A stretch of 27,617 nt of DNA from JANFXS01 sp022791155 (GCA_949743895.1 CATJUX010000024.1:1-27617), one strand, 5' to 3'; shown: positions 15,425 to 23,465, counted from the stretch's first letter. The notes: generated by a model from the sequence alone, not told the origin. Numbers and translations are program-made.

Positions 15425-16090
15425 TCAATATTCGTTGTTATCATTTGGCATTTCGTCGGTTTCCACCTCGTTTATTTTGTAAAGAAGTGTCATGAGGCTG
15501 TCTGTGAGATGCACGTTTTCAACTTTGACATCTTTTGGAAGATCCAAATCCACATGTGAGAAATTCCAAATGCCCTTGATGCCCCAGCTTGCAAGATTGT
15601 TTGCAACTTCGCTTGCTTGCGAGCGCGGAAGCGTCAGTATGGCGACGTCAACTTTGTTGTTTTTGACAAATTCCTCCATTTTGTCAGCATCATACACCTC
15701 AATTCCGCGGATTGTCATGCCGATGAGCCGCGGATTTACGTCAAAAACGGCTGTTATAACGAAGCCGCGCTTTTCGAAATTTGTGTAGTTGGCCAGTGCT
15801 TGGCCTATGTTTCCGCCGCCAACAACTATGAGGTTGTATATCTTGTCAAGGCCAAGAATTTTTTTGATTTCAGTGTGAAGATATTCAACGTTGTAGCCAT
15901 AGCCCTGTTGGCCAAAGCCGCCAAAGTTGTTAAGATCCTGACGTATTTGCGATGCTGTTATGCTCATTTTGGCACTCAGTTCTTTTGATGAAATTCGTGT
16001 TATGTCATTTTCGAGAAGGTCGCCAAGGTATCTATAATATCGCGGAAGCCTGTTTATAACCGCACTGGAAATTTTTCTTTCGCTATACAT
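15425..16090 (-). CDS. rex: Redox-sensing transcriptional repressor Rex
   Basis: A 221-residue homodimeric repressor that senses the NADH/NAD ratio; NADH releases it from DNA. The N-terminal winged helix has ISSAVINRLPRYYRYLGDL and SASQIRQDLNNFGGFG-like sequence (here TASQIRQDLNNFGGFGQQG), and the Rossmann domain has VVGGGNIGQAL (GGGNIG at 91-96). It ends with an acidic tail. I use the ATG at 16090, where homologues begin; a GTG at 16102 directly abuts AAGGAG. Clostridial Rex controls fermentation and NADH-oxidising genes. A matching operator is seen upstream of the iclR-type gene; no canonical box is seen at its own promoter. Confidence 0.96.
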   Translation of the reverse strand: MYSERKISSAVINRLPRYYRYLGDLLENDITRISSKELSAKMSITASQIRQDLNNFGGFGQQGYGYNVEYLHTEIKKILGLDKIYNLIVVGGGNIGQALANYTNFEKRGFVITAVFDVNPRLIGMTIRGIEVYDADKMEEFVKNNKVDVAILTLPRSQASEVANNLASWGIKGIWNFSHVDLDLPKDVKVENVHLTDSLMTLLYKINEVETDEMPNDNNEY

Positions 16091-16111
16091 TAAATAAACC
16101 ACTCCTTAATT

Positions 16112-16195
16112 TAACCTTGTCAGCAAAAAATATGCAGTTAAGGTTATGGCAAGCAGTGACGCTTGCTGCGAATGTTTGTCTGTTCAATGCGAACA
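16112..16195. promoter_or_regulatory. Cluster of inverted repeats in the rex / ABC-F divergent region
   Basis: TAACCTT (16112-16118) mirrors AAGGTTA (16139-16145). GCAAGC (about 16150-16155) mirrors GCTTGC (about 16162-16167). GTTC and GAAC flank 5 bp near 16183-16195. These stacked palindromes occupy the space between two divergent genes and may be binding sites or mRNA hairpins. No function can be assigned. Confidence 0.4.
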
Positions 16196-16272
16196 TATAA
16201 ATTATCTAAAAGTATAACACTTAAAATATTTTATTGTCAATGTTTTGTGTTTTATTTGTTGTCGTTTTCTGA

Positions 16273-16278
16273 TATAAT
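16273..16278 (+). promoter_or_regulatory. -10 element of the ABC-F gene
   Basis: A perfect TATAAT lies 27 bp before the ATG and directly before the AAAGGAGAG RBS. No good -35 is at the right distance; TTTTAT at 16250-16255 is the nearest at 17 bp. Confidence 0.5.
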
Positions 16279-16304
16279 CTAATATTTGAAAGGAGAGAAG
16301 TGTA

Positions 16305-18236
16305 ATGATATTGGCATTGAAAGACGTTGAAAAGGCGTTTGGCATAGATGTTATATTGGAAAAAATCACATTCAATTTGGAAGAAAGGGAGAAAGCCGCA
16401 ATTGTGGGCGTCAATGGAGCCGGAAAGACAACGCTTTTCAAAATCATAACGGGCGAGATGTTAAGCGACAGCGGCGATGTTTTCATAAGAAAAAATGCCG
16501 TTTTGGGCTATCTGAAGCAGAACGCCGTCATTGAAAGCGGAAAAACTGTCTATGACGAAACAGTTTCGGTTTTTGCCAAAATCATGAAAGACGAAGAAAC
16601 ATTGAGGCAAATGGAGTGCGAAATGGCCTCTCTTGAGGGCGAAAAGCTTGAGGAGCACATGAAGGAATATTCGGCGCTTCAGCACAGCTTTGAGCAGAGC
16701 GAAGGCTATAGCTATAAAAGCCGCACCAAGGGCGTTTTGAAGGGCTTGGGATTTTCGGAAGAAGATTTTGACAAGCCTGTGAGCCAGCTTTCGGGAGGGC
16801 AGAAGACAAGGGTGCATTTGAGCAAACTTCTGCTTGAAAAGCCCGATGTGCTTCTTTTGGATGAACCAACAAATCATCTTGACATTGAATCTGTTTCGTG
16901 GCTGGAGGACTATTTGAAGGGCTATCAAGGGGCCGTGCTTGTGATAAGCCATGACAGATATTTCATGGATAAAATTGTGACAAAAACAATAGAGATAGAA
17001 AATAGAAAAAGCGCTGTCTATGAAGGGAACTATACGTTTTATGCCAAGCAGAAAGCGGTCAAAAGGCAAACACAGCTGAAGCAATATATGGATCAGCAAA
17101 AAGAAATAAAACGTCAGGAGGAAGTCATAAGAACTCTCAGGGCGTTCAACAGAGAAAAATCGATCAAAAGGGCCGAAAGCCGTGAAAAAATGCTTGACAA
17201 AATGGAAAAAGTTGAAAAGCCTGAAAATCTTCCTGAAAAAATGCGGCTTGCCCTTTCGCCAAGAATTGTCAGTGGAAATGATGTCTTATATGCCGAGGGT
17301 TTGAGCAAAAGCTTTCCAGACAAGAAGCTTTTTGAGGGAATATGCCTTGACATAAAAAGAGAAGATAAAGTGGCAATCATAGGGCCAAATGGAATTGGAA
17401 AAAGCACTCTTTTCAAAATGCTTTTGGGAAATGAAAAGCCCGACAGCGGCTTCATGCGTTTTGGAACAAATGTGAACGTTGGATATTATGATCAGGAGCA
17501 GCAAAATTTTGACGAAAGCAAAACTGTTTTTCAGGAAATATCCGATTCATATCCAAACATTGAGGGAACGGAGATAAGAAACATATTGGCATCATTTGTG
17601 TTTGTTGGCGATGATGTTTTTAAGCCGGTTGGCGCACTCAGTGGCGGCGAGCGCGGAAGGCTTATGCTTGCAAAAATAATGCTGGGAAAAGCCAACCTTC
17701 TCATGCTTGATGAGCCAACAAACCACCTTGACATGTTTTCCAAGGAGATACTTGAAGACGCAATAAACAATTATGAAGGAACAGTTGTGTATATAAGCCA
17801 CGACAGATATTTTATAAACCGCACAGCAAAAAAAGTTTTGGAGCTCACACCAGAAGGGGTTATACAATATTTGGGGAATTATGACTATTATATTGAGAAG
17901 AAAACGGCAAAAGAGCGTGAAGAACAGCTTTTTGGAAACACGGCCGCGGCAAAGACTGAAAAAGCTGACGTGTCATCAACCAAACGTGATTGGCAAAGTC
18001 AGAAGGAACAGCAGGCGCGCGAAAGAAAGCAAAAAAACCGCATACTTAAGCTTGAAAGAGAAATTGAGGAAGCAGAAAACAAAATATCACAGCTTGACGA
18101 AAAACTGCTTCAGCCGGAAATAGCCACAAATGCTTTGGCCGCACAGGAAATTTTTGAGGAAAAAACAGCGGTTGAGGAAAAACTGGAAGAACTTTTTGTC
18201 GAATGGGAAAATGCACAAACTGGCGAATTTGAATGA
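16305..18236 (+). CDS. ABC-F family ATP-binding protein
   Basis: A soluble duplicated ABC ATPase of 643 residues without membrane segments. Domain 1 has Walker A GVNGAGKT (35-42), LSGGQ (162-166) and DEPTNHLD (186-193). Domain 2 has GPNGIGKS (360-367), LSGGE (445-449) and DEPTNHLD (469-476). They are joined by a charged linker (about 250-320) typical of proteins that reach into the ribosomal E site. A Lys/Glu-rich C-terminal coiled coil covers about 545-640. By length and layout it is closest to the YdiF/Uup-type group. Likely roles are translation factor or ribosome rescue; antibiotic protection cannot be inferred from sequence alone. It is divergently transcribed from rex. Confidence 0.94.
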   Translation: MILALKDVEKAFGIDVILEKITFNLEEREKAAIVGVNGAGKTTLFKIITGEMLSDSGDVFIRKNAVLGYLKQNAVIESGKTVYDETVSVFAKIMKDEETLRQMECEMASLEGEKLEEHMKEYSALQHSFEQSEGYSYKSRTKGVLKGLGFSEEDFDKPVSQLSGGQKTRVHLSKLLLEKPDVLLLDEPTNHLDIESVSWLEDYLKGYQGAVLVISHDRYFMDKIVTKTIEIENRKSAVYEGNYTFYAKQKAVKRQTQLKQYMDQQKEIKRQEEVIRTLRAFNREKSIKRAESREKMLDKMEKVEKPENLPEKMRLALSPRIVSGNDVLYAEGLSKSFPDKKLFEGICLDIKREDKVAIIGPNGIGKSTLFKMLLGNEKPDSGFMRFGTNVNVGYYDQEQQNFDESKTVFQEISDSYPNIEGTEIRNILASFVFVGDDVFKPVGALSGGERGRLMLAKIMLGKANLLMLDEPTNHLDMFSKEILEDAINNYEGTVVYISHDRYFINRTAKKVLELTPEGVIQYLGNYDYYIEKKTAKEREEQLFGNTAAAKTEKADVSSTKRDWQSQKEQQARERKQKNRILKLEREIEEAENKISQLDEKLLQPEIATNALAAQEIFEEKTAVEEKLEELFVEWENAQTGEFE

Positions 18237-18359
18237 GCCATGTGAAAATCATGAAAAAGACATGACTGCTGAAGTGGAATTTAGAAATTTGTGAACGGAT
18301 CTGTCGAAAAAGGTTTGCGGCAATGGTTTTCTCTTGTATATGAAGGTTTTTAACATAAA

Positions 18360-18421
18360 ACACCGCCTGAAACAAATGTGTTGGATGAAAAATTTCAAAA
18401 CACAGTTGTTTCAGGCGGTGT
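18360..18421. terminator. Strong bidirectional hairpin between the ABC-F gene and dpnII
   Basis: Two 23-bp arms, 18360-18382 and 18399-18421, are complementary apart from a 2-nt mismatch; the outer part is ACACCGCCTGAAACAA against TTGTTTCAGGCGGTGT. The loop is 16 nt. The minus-strand side is followed by TTTTATG, which fits termination of the restriction gene five bases after its stop codon. The plus-strand side would stop the ABC-F transcript. The stem is long for a terminator and marks the left edge of the restriction-modification locus. Confidence 0.85.
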
Positions 18422-18425
18422 CAGT

Positions 18426-19295
18426 TTAATTGTCTTCTTCTATCAAACGGCCAAGCGCTCCCTCTTCAAGGTCATCAATGTTGTATATGTGAGGCATAAG
18501 TTCAAACATTTCCTCCAAATTGTGCTTTGCGCCTTTCCAGCCAAGCCCGTCTGTGATCCAAACAAATGTGAAGCCATCAATTGCTCTGGCTCTTATGGCC
18601 AGTTCTTTATAGCTTCGTGCTGTTTCATTCAGTTTTGAGCCGCTTGCCCTATAGAAATTTGTTTCTATGCCATAAATCATTGATTTTGTTTTAACAACAA
18701 AGTCGAAACGTTTTTTGGCTTTTATCCCAACGGCAAGCTCAGACAGATCCTTTCCCCATCTGTCTTGTATGTCGTGAATATACATATTTTTAAAATATGT
18801 AACATTCCGTTCGAGCCCAGCTTTCAAAATATATCCCTCAACCAATCTTTTCATCAATGTTCCGCCACGGTTTTTGCGGCCATTGGAATCAAGCCCGGTT
18901 TCAACGCCTGTCACATAGTCCATTATGTCTTTAACAATTCGGTTTTCAAGCAAGTCAAACAGTCCTGTTTTTCGCATAAAGGATGTATATTGTTCAACTG
19001 GATAGTTCATTTCTCTGAACGAGAAGTTATATTCACCATCTGCATCTATTGTGTATATTTCATTTTGTCTAACGGCCAATAGAATTGGAATGCATTTCAG
19101 CACTTCTGGATATTTTGCAACTAAGTCACAAAAATCCTCCTCAATGTTTTTGGAACCCACAAGTGAGTTCAAAATGTTGAGCTCAATTTTGAATTTATCA
19201 ACATTTTCAAAAACTTTTTTGAAATCAACATAATATCCGCAATCTGAAATGCTTCCTTTGAATCCGCTTATCCATCTGTTAAAATTCCTGCTCAA
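18426..19295 (-). CDS. DpnII/MboI-family type II restriction endonuclease (GATC)
   Basis: A 289-residue protein that aligns from memory along its length with R.DpnII: NILNSLVGSKNIEEDF (about 40-55), DYVTGVETGLDSNGRKNRGG (about 126-145), KRFDFVV (195-201), IETNFYRASGSKLNETARSY (about 210-229) and FVWITDGLGW. The likely PD-(D/E)xK residues are D198 and E211-x-N213. It would cut unmethylated GATC. The start is a TTG at 19295, eight bases after the stop of the methylase gene, with AAAGGGGAAG upstream. No ATG lies nearby, and the family N-terminus (RNF..W) begins right after it. A weak start codon may limit the nuclease relative to the methylase. Confidence 0.92.
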   Translation of the reverse strand: MSRNFNRWISGFKGSISDCGYYVDFKKVFENVDKFKIELNILNSLVGSKNIEEDFCDLVAKYPEVLKCIPILLAVRQNEIYTIDADGEYNFSFREMNYPVEQYTSFMRKTGLFDLLENRIVKDIMDYVTGVETGLDSNGRKNRGGTLMKRLVEGYILKAGLERNVTYFKNMYIHDIQDRWGKDLSELAVGIKAKKRFDFVVKTKSMIYGIETNFYRASGSKLNETARSYKELAIRARAIDGFTFVWITDGLGWKGAKHNLEEMFELMPHIYNIDDLEEGALGRLIEEDN

Positions 19296-19303
19296 TTTGA
19301 TAA

Positions 19304-20338
19304 CTATCTTCCCCTTTTATCATTTGAAATTAATAATTCCGATATTTTGCCTCTTGACCGGCCGTTGCAGTTTATGCTTCTTGTAACGCCGACCCTGTCA
19401 ATTTTATAGCCATTATAAAGAATCTCAAAAAAATTGTCGTTGCGGTCTGAGTTTTTAGGGTCTGAATTGCTCAGAAGCACTTTGGCGCCTTTTTTGTCCA
19501 GGGCACTGAAAAACTCTGCAAGCTCTTTTTGCGATTCATCGTCAAATGGCTGTTCGTGGTATGATGTGAAACTGGAACTTTCGGTGATTGGTCTATATGG
19601 CGGATCAAAATAAACAAATGTATTTTCATCAATAAAGTCATAAGAATTTTTGTAGTCAGCACACACAATGTTTATGTTTTGAATTGCCTTAGAAATGTTT
19701 CGAAGATTCCTTTCATCGCAAATTGTTGGTTTTTTATATTTTCCCATTGGAACATTAAAAAACCCTTGTTTGTTGACACGATAAAGACCATTAAAGCATG
19801 TCCGGTTCAAAAAAATGAACAGTCCGGCCTTTTCAATCTCGTCGCTTTTTGAGAAAGAGTTTTTGAGGCTGTTGAAAAGATTGCGTTTGTTGAAATAATA
19901 TTCTTCTCGCTTTTTGCTGTCAAGCCTCATATATTCTTTCTGAAAAACATCTAATTTTATAATGAGCATATCAATGCTGTCACGAACAACTTTGTATGTG
20001 TTTATCAGCTCGGCATTTATGTCACTTATATATATCTCTTTCATGTTGTAATTGTTTAATATATCAAACAAAATGGCTCCTCCGCCCACAAAGGGCTCGG
20101 CATATTTGAACACACTTTTGCCAAGTTGGGGCGGATATTTTTCTCTGATGACCGGAAGAATTTGGTTTTTTCCTCCGGCCCATTTCAAAAATGGTCTTAA
20201 AGTGTCAGTCACTTCCTTTTCGTTTTTATTGTGAGACTCAAACTTGTTTTGGCTTTCCAAATGTGAATTTGCTTCCTCAGCAAAAAATCCCTGACCATAA
20301 TTTTCGCCGTATTCAATGAATTTAATCTTTATATCCAT
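19304..20338 (-). CDS. Dam/DpnM-type adenine-specific DNA methyltransferase (GATC)
   Basis: N6-adenine methyltransferase of the D12 class, 344 residues, that protects GATC sites from the nuclease encoded immediately downstream. AdoMet motifs are FLKWAGGKNQIL (50-61) and EPFVGGGAILFDIL (81-94), and the catalytic motif is DPPY (245-248). The ATG at 20338 has GGAGG at ideal spacing; the frame continues upstream without an RBS. About 47 residues precede the first conserved motif, more than the 10 or so of DpnM or Dam. This segment is Asn/Glu/Lys-rich with two similar SHLESQNK and FESHNKNE blocks. No second single-strand methylase (DpnA) is present, so it is the simple MboI/Dam-like layout. Confidence 0.93.
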   Translation of the reverse strand: MDIKIKFIEYGENYGQGFFAEEANSHLESQNKFESHNKNEKEVTDTLRPFLKWAGGKNQILPVIREKYPPQLGKSVFKYAEPFVGGGAILFDILNNYNMKEIYISDINAELINTYKVVRDSIDMLIIKLDVFQKEYMRLDSKKREEYYFNKRNLFNSLKNSFSKSDEIEKAGLFIFLNRTCFNGLYRVNKQGFFNVPMGKYKKPTICDERNLRNISKAIQNINIVCADYKNSYDFIDENTFVYFDPPYRPITESSSFTSYHEQPFDDESQKELAEFFSALDKKGAKVLLSNSDPKNSDRNDNFFEILYNGYKIDRVGVTRSINCNGRSRGKISELLISNDKRGR

Positions 20339-20366
20339 AAATCCTCCGAAAAAAATATTGATAAAA

Positions 20367-20431
20367 TGTGCCGCCCAAATAATAATCTTACTGTAAGCAA
20401 TACGGCACACAGCTGGCAGCTGGCGGCTGGC
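20367..20431. repeat. Inverted repeat and tandem 7-mers upstream of the methylase gene
   Basis: TGTGCCG (20367-20373) and CGGCACA (20403-20409) are perfect inverted arms 29 bp apart across the methylase promoter region. Directly next to them are three 7-bp units, AGCTGGC (20411-20417), AGCTGGC (20418-20424) and GGCTGGC (20425-20431), GC-rich in an AT-rich setting. They may be a regulatory site for the restriction-modification operon or an insertion scar. Confidence 0.6.
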
Positions 20432-20525
20432 GCCTCAAAACCACACATACCACACTCAGCATTTAGCCATGAACTTTGTGGGACTTTGAGGCTTTTCAGA
20501 TAGTATTTCCCAAAACCGCCGGTTT

Positions 20526-20549
20526 TGCTTCAAAAGTTTCACTTTGAAG
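20526..20549 (-). terminator. Hairpin over the stop of the Asp-box/coiled-coil gene
   Basis: On the minus strand GCTTCAAAG and CTTTTGAAGC pair around the stop codon. AAAACCGGCGGTTTT follows directly downstream as a second small hairpin. No strong T-run is seen, so termination is likely but not certain. Confidence 0.5.
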
Positions 20550-21852
20550 CAGAAATTTCCTCATCCTCAGCGGATAGTTCGCCAACTGTTTCCATAGACT
20601 GCACTTTATCACGGTTTTCAAGCTGAGCTTTTAAGCTCTCAACCTCCTCTTTAAGCATTATATTTTCCTGTTTCAGAACTGCGGCCTGTTCCTCAGCCTC
20701 TTTGGCCAATTCAGCTTTTGCTGACAATGTTTCAAGGCGTTCTTGTGCCTGTTCAAGCTGAACTCTCCATGAATATAAAACCTTTTCGTTCTCTTTTTGG
20801 CTTTGAGCCAGCGCTCCGGCAATTTCATTCACTCTGTTGTCCTTCTCCTTGATTGCGTTTTCATATGACATAAGCTGTTCTTTCAGCATGCCAAACCGGG
20901 CATCAGTCTCTTTGTTTTCCCGTCGCGGATCAAAATCGTCGATCAAAAGTATATTATACTCCAAATCGACAGGCACTTCAAAGGCATTTTCATTTCTGCT
21001 CATAAATTTAATTTTTCCAACGCATTCCACATTTTTGAAAAATTTTGAGACACTGCTGAATTTTTTTCCGCCGTCGTCAGAAAAAACATAAAATGCTTTT
21101 CCACGGCACAAAAGAAAGACAAACAAAACCCCTTGAGATATAAAAAGAAATGTTTTTGCCGCACCCCGGCATTTAAGCAGAATTTTTCCGCTTGAAACTT
21201 TGCCATTTTCAAAACATTTGTACACAACACTGCTTGTGCCGCCTTGTTCAATGACATATCCAATATGCAGTTTTCCTTCATGCTTTATGCATGAGACATC
21301 TGAAACAAGCTTTCCGGCATTTGAAACAGTATGTTTTGAAAAATCTGTGCTCCCATGCTTAACAAACATGTTCATGCTGCTGTCGTTGTCAATTGCAAAC
21401 AAAATTGGAGCGCCTGAACCAAAAACATAGAACGGAACTTCTTTCATGGGCACAAAACTCCCAAGACGTGCACTGCTTGTGCCGCTCATTGAAAGTTCCT
21501 CAACAAAAAGCCCGTTGTCTTCTTGTTCGTTGGCATATATGAAGTATGTTCCGCTTCTTTCTGTCTGATAATATACACAGTGTTGAGCGGCTGTGAAATT
21601 GAGCAGCTCGGAAAGCATTTTTGTTTCAGATTTTCCATCTTTTGTTACACTTGTCAAAAAACTGTCGCCCGAAAAGTTTTTGTGGAATATAACTGGAAGG
21701 CCGTTTCGGCCTATGCCCAAACAAATTCCAGGCGCGGCATTTTCGGCAAAAACCGTTTCGCGTCCGCCGCTTCTGCCATAAATTTGGCTGTTGCTGTGAA
21801 AGAAGATGTAAGTAAATTTTTCTGTTCTCATTATAGCAGCATTATTGCGCAT
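20539..21852 (-). CDS. Uncharacterised protein: Asp-box-containing N-terminal part plus C-terminal coiled coil
   Basis: A 437-residue protein of unknown function, without signal peptide or membrane segments. Residues about 8-310 are rich in short beta strands and Gly/Ser turns. They include one clear Asp-box, SDDGGKKF (258-265), a motif of sialidase/BNR-type beta-propellers. Residues about 318-416 are a long, highly charged heptad region, probably a coiled coil, and the tail is acidic and Ser-rich. The ATG at 21852 has GGGGAGG 6 bp upstream. It is transcribed divergently from rpsF. A cytoplasmic propeller plus coiled coil would suit a scaffold or sensor, which is inference only. I recognise no named family. 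Confidence 0.8.
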   Translation of the reverse strand: MRNNAAIMRTEKFTYIFFHSNSQIYGRSGGRETVFAENAAPGICLGIGRNGLPVIFHKNFSGDSFLTSVTKDGKSETKMLSELLNFTAAQHCVYYQTERSGTYFIYANEQEDNGLFVEELSMSGTSSARLGSFVPMKEVPFYVFGSGAPILFAIDNDSSMNMFVKHGSTDFSKHTVSNAGKLVSDVSCIKHEGKLHIGYVIEQGGTSSVVYKCFENGKVSSGKILLKCRGAAKTFLFISQGVLFVFLLCRGKAFYVFSDDGGKKFSSVSKFFKNVECVGKIKFMSRNENAFEVPVDLEYNILLIDDFDPRRENKETDARFGMLKEQLMSYENAIKEKDNRVNEIAGALAQSQKENEKVLYSWRVQLEQAQERLETLSAKAELAKEAEEQAAVLKQENIMLKEEVESLKAQLENRDKVQSMETVGELSAEDEEISASK

Positions 21853-21995
21853 TAAAAATCCTCCCCAAATGGCACTTATTACTACTATAATATTTTTGAA
21901 AACAGCAATTTATTATATATTATCATTTTTCACAAAATAAGTATACCCATATTGTGTATATGTTTTGAGATATTCGGCAAAATTTTAAAAAATCC

Positions 21996-22024
21996 TTGTA
22001 AGCAGGGAAAATATATGCTAAAAT
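21996..22024 (+). promoter_or_regulatory. Promoter of rpsF-ssb-rpsR
   Basis: TTGTAA (21996-22001) and TAAAAT (22019-22024) are 17 bp apart, with TGC just before the -10 (extended -10). The leader of about 65 nt contains a small hairpin, TCCCT (22050-22054) and AGGGA (22062-22066). Many bacterial rpsF leaders bind the S6:S18 complex, but the known CCG-loop motif is not clear here. Confidence 0.65.
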
Positions 22025-22096
22025 GTTTGATTGTAGTGATTATCCTTGTTCCCTGACTTTGAGGGAGCCATATGTCCAGAAGGAGGTGTAGTTAAT

Positions 22097-22384
22097 ATGA
22101 ATAAGTATGAATTGGCATTGGTTTTAAGACCAGACCTTGACGAGGAAGCTAAAGTTGCCGAAAGCCAAAAAGTTCAGGATTTAATAACAAGATTTGGCGG
22201 CACAATTGACAAAATTGACGATTGGGGCAAAAGAAGACTTGCTTATGAAATTCAGAAAGTTAATGAAGGGTTCTTCAGCTTCATTTCTTTCGATGCCGAG
22301 GGAACTGTTCCGGCTGAAATTGAAAGCCGCATACGCATTATGGAAAACGTTCTCCGTTACCTCATTGTGCGCAAAGAGGCGTAA
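22097..22384 (+). CDS. rpsF: 30S ribosomal protein S6
   Basis: A 95-residue protein of the small subunit platform that binds S18. It starts MNKYELALVLRPDLDEEA and has the conserved IDDWGKRRLAYEI and RIMENVLRYLIVRKE. The ATG at 22097 is preceded by AGAAGGAGGTG; the frame is open upstream but homologues begin here. It is first in an rpsF-ssb-rpsR operon, the usual order in Firmicutes. Confidence 0.97.
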   Translation: MNKYELALVLRPDLDEEAKVAESQKVQDLITRFGGTIDKIDDWGKRRLAYEIQKVNEGFFSFISFDAEGTVPAEIESRIRIMENVLRYLIVRKEA

Positions 22385-22396
22385 GGAGGCATATAT

Positions 22397-22864
22397 ATGA
22401 ACAAAGTGATTTTGATGGGCCGTCTCACACGCGATCCTGAAGTGAGATATTCACAAGGGTCTGAGCCATTGGCTGTGGCAAGGTTTTCGCTTGCTGTCAA
22501 CCGGCGCTTCAAAAGAGAGGGCGACGCTGATGCCGACTTTATAAATTGCGTGGCTTTTGGCAAAAGTGGTGAGTTTGTTGAAAGATATTTCAAAAAAGGA
22601 CAAATGGTGAGCGTTGTTGGAAGGCTCCAAGTGCGTTCATGGGAAGACAAAGACGGAACAAAGCGCTGGAGCACAGACGTTGTTGTTGAAGAAACATATT
22701 TTGCTGAAAGCAAGGCTTCGTTTGAAGGGCGCATGTCCCACGAGGGCATTCAGCCGTCTCCGCCGGAGCGATTTTCGCCAAGCCCGGCGCCAAAGCAGCC
22801 TTTGGCCAACGATGGGTTTTTCCCAATTGACGAAAGTTTGGAAGATGACGACTTGCCGTTTTAG
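22397..22864 (+). CDS. ssb: Single-stranded DNA-binding protein
   Basis: A 155-residue SSB with an N-terminal OB fold (about 1-105): MNKVILMGRLTRDPEVRY, FINCVAFGKSGEFVERYFKKGQ (about 49-70) and SVVGRLQVRSWEDKDG. A Pro-rich flexible linker follows, then the acidic tip DDDLPF that recruits repair and replication proteins. It coats single-stranded DNA as a homotetramer. TAAGGAGG precedes the ATG, 12 bp after rpsF. Confidence 0.97.
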   Translation: MNKVILMGRLTRDPEVRYSQGSEPLAVARFSLAVNRRFKREGDADADFINCVAFGKSGEFVERYFKKGQMVSVVGRLQVRSWEDKDGTKRWSTDVVVEETYFAESKASFEGRMSHEGIQPSPPERFSPSPAPKQPLANDGFFPIDESLEDDDLPF

Positions 22865-22928
22865 TTTTTGACATGTTAAGCTCGCTTTGTTTTTGAAACC
22901 ATGTGAATTGCCAGCGGCTTAAAAGTTG

Positions 22929-22996
22929 GGCAAATAAATTGAAACACACATCCGTTTTCAGCAAAAACTGATTGTTTTGGCAAATGGATTGAAACA
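22929..22996 (+). repeat. Pair of 18-bp direct repeats between ssb and rpsR
   Basis: The 18-bp segments 22929-22946 and 22979-22996, both GGCAAAT-NN-ATTGAAACA, match at 16 of 18 positions with starts 50 bp apart. They lie in the unusually long 156-bp ssb-rpsR gap within one operon. They may be a processing or translational control element; the meaning is unknown. Confidence 0.6.
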
Positions 22997-23020
22997 ATTT
23001 TGCAAAAGGAGGTTTGAAAA

Positions 23021-23251
23021 ATGATACAGAAAAGACGCGGCCGTAGAAAAAAACGCGTATGTCAGTCTTGTGCCGATAAAATTACGACAATTGATTACAA
23101 AGACATAAACAAGCTTAGAAGATATGTTTCTGAAAGAGGGAAAATACTTCCAAGAAGAATAACTGGAAACTGTGCAAAACACCAAAGAGCTTTGACAACG
23201 GCAATCAAAAGAGCAAGACATGTGTCGCTCATGCCTTATTCACAGGATTGA
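23021..23251 (+). CDS. rpsR: 30S ribosomal protein S18
   Basis: A 76-residue basic protein that pairs with S6 in the small-subunit platform. It has CQSC (15-18) and NCAKHQ (about 50-55). These Cys/Cys/Cys/His residues fit the zinc-binding (C+) type of S18. The conserved IDYKDINKLRRYVSERGKI and ILPRRITG are present. AAAGGAGG precedes the ATG. Confidence 0.97.
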   Translation: MIQKRRGRRKKRVCQSCADKITTIDYKDINKLRRYVSERGKILPRRITGNCAKHQRALTTAIKRARHVSLMPYSQD

Positions 23252-23430
23252 TGCTGAGAAGTTGAATCTGTTTTTGGTTCAAAATTGTGCATAAAAGCGG
23301 ACAAACTTCCATTGGTTTTGTGTTTGAACAGTTGATGACATAAGTTATATGCACATTAACACTCCTGAATTCAAGCGGAATGTGTTTACAGACATATAAT
23401 TTATACAGCGAAACAAAACATATATAATAA

Positions 23431-23465
23431 AACTCCGAGTCAGTTTTTGAACCTCGGAGTTTTTT
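23431..23465 (+). terminator. Terminator of the rpsF-ssb-rpsR operon
   Basis: AACTCCGAG (23431-23439) pairs with CTCGGAGTT (23453-23461) and runs into six T. It is 180 bp after rpsR; 23252-23430 between them shows no gene. The A-rich 5' flank also allows some termination in the other direction. Confidence 0.9.

Noticed and set aside
20411..20431. Possible CRISPR-like or satellite repeat from GCTGGC units
   Set aside because: Only three 7-bp units, no spacers and no cas genes; kept as a plain tandem repeat.
22929..22996. Direct repeats considered as a minimal CRISPR
   Set aside because: Two imperfect copies with a 32-bp spacer, no cas gene, and inside a ribosomal protein operon.
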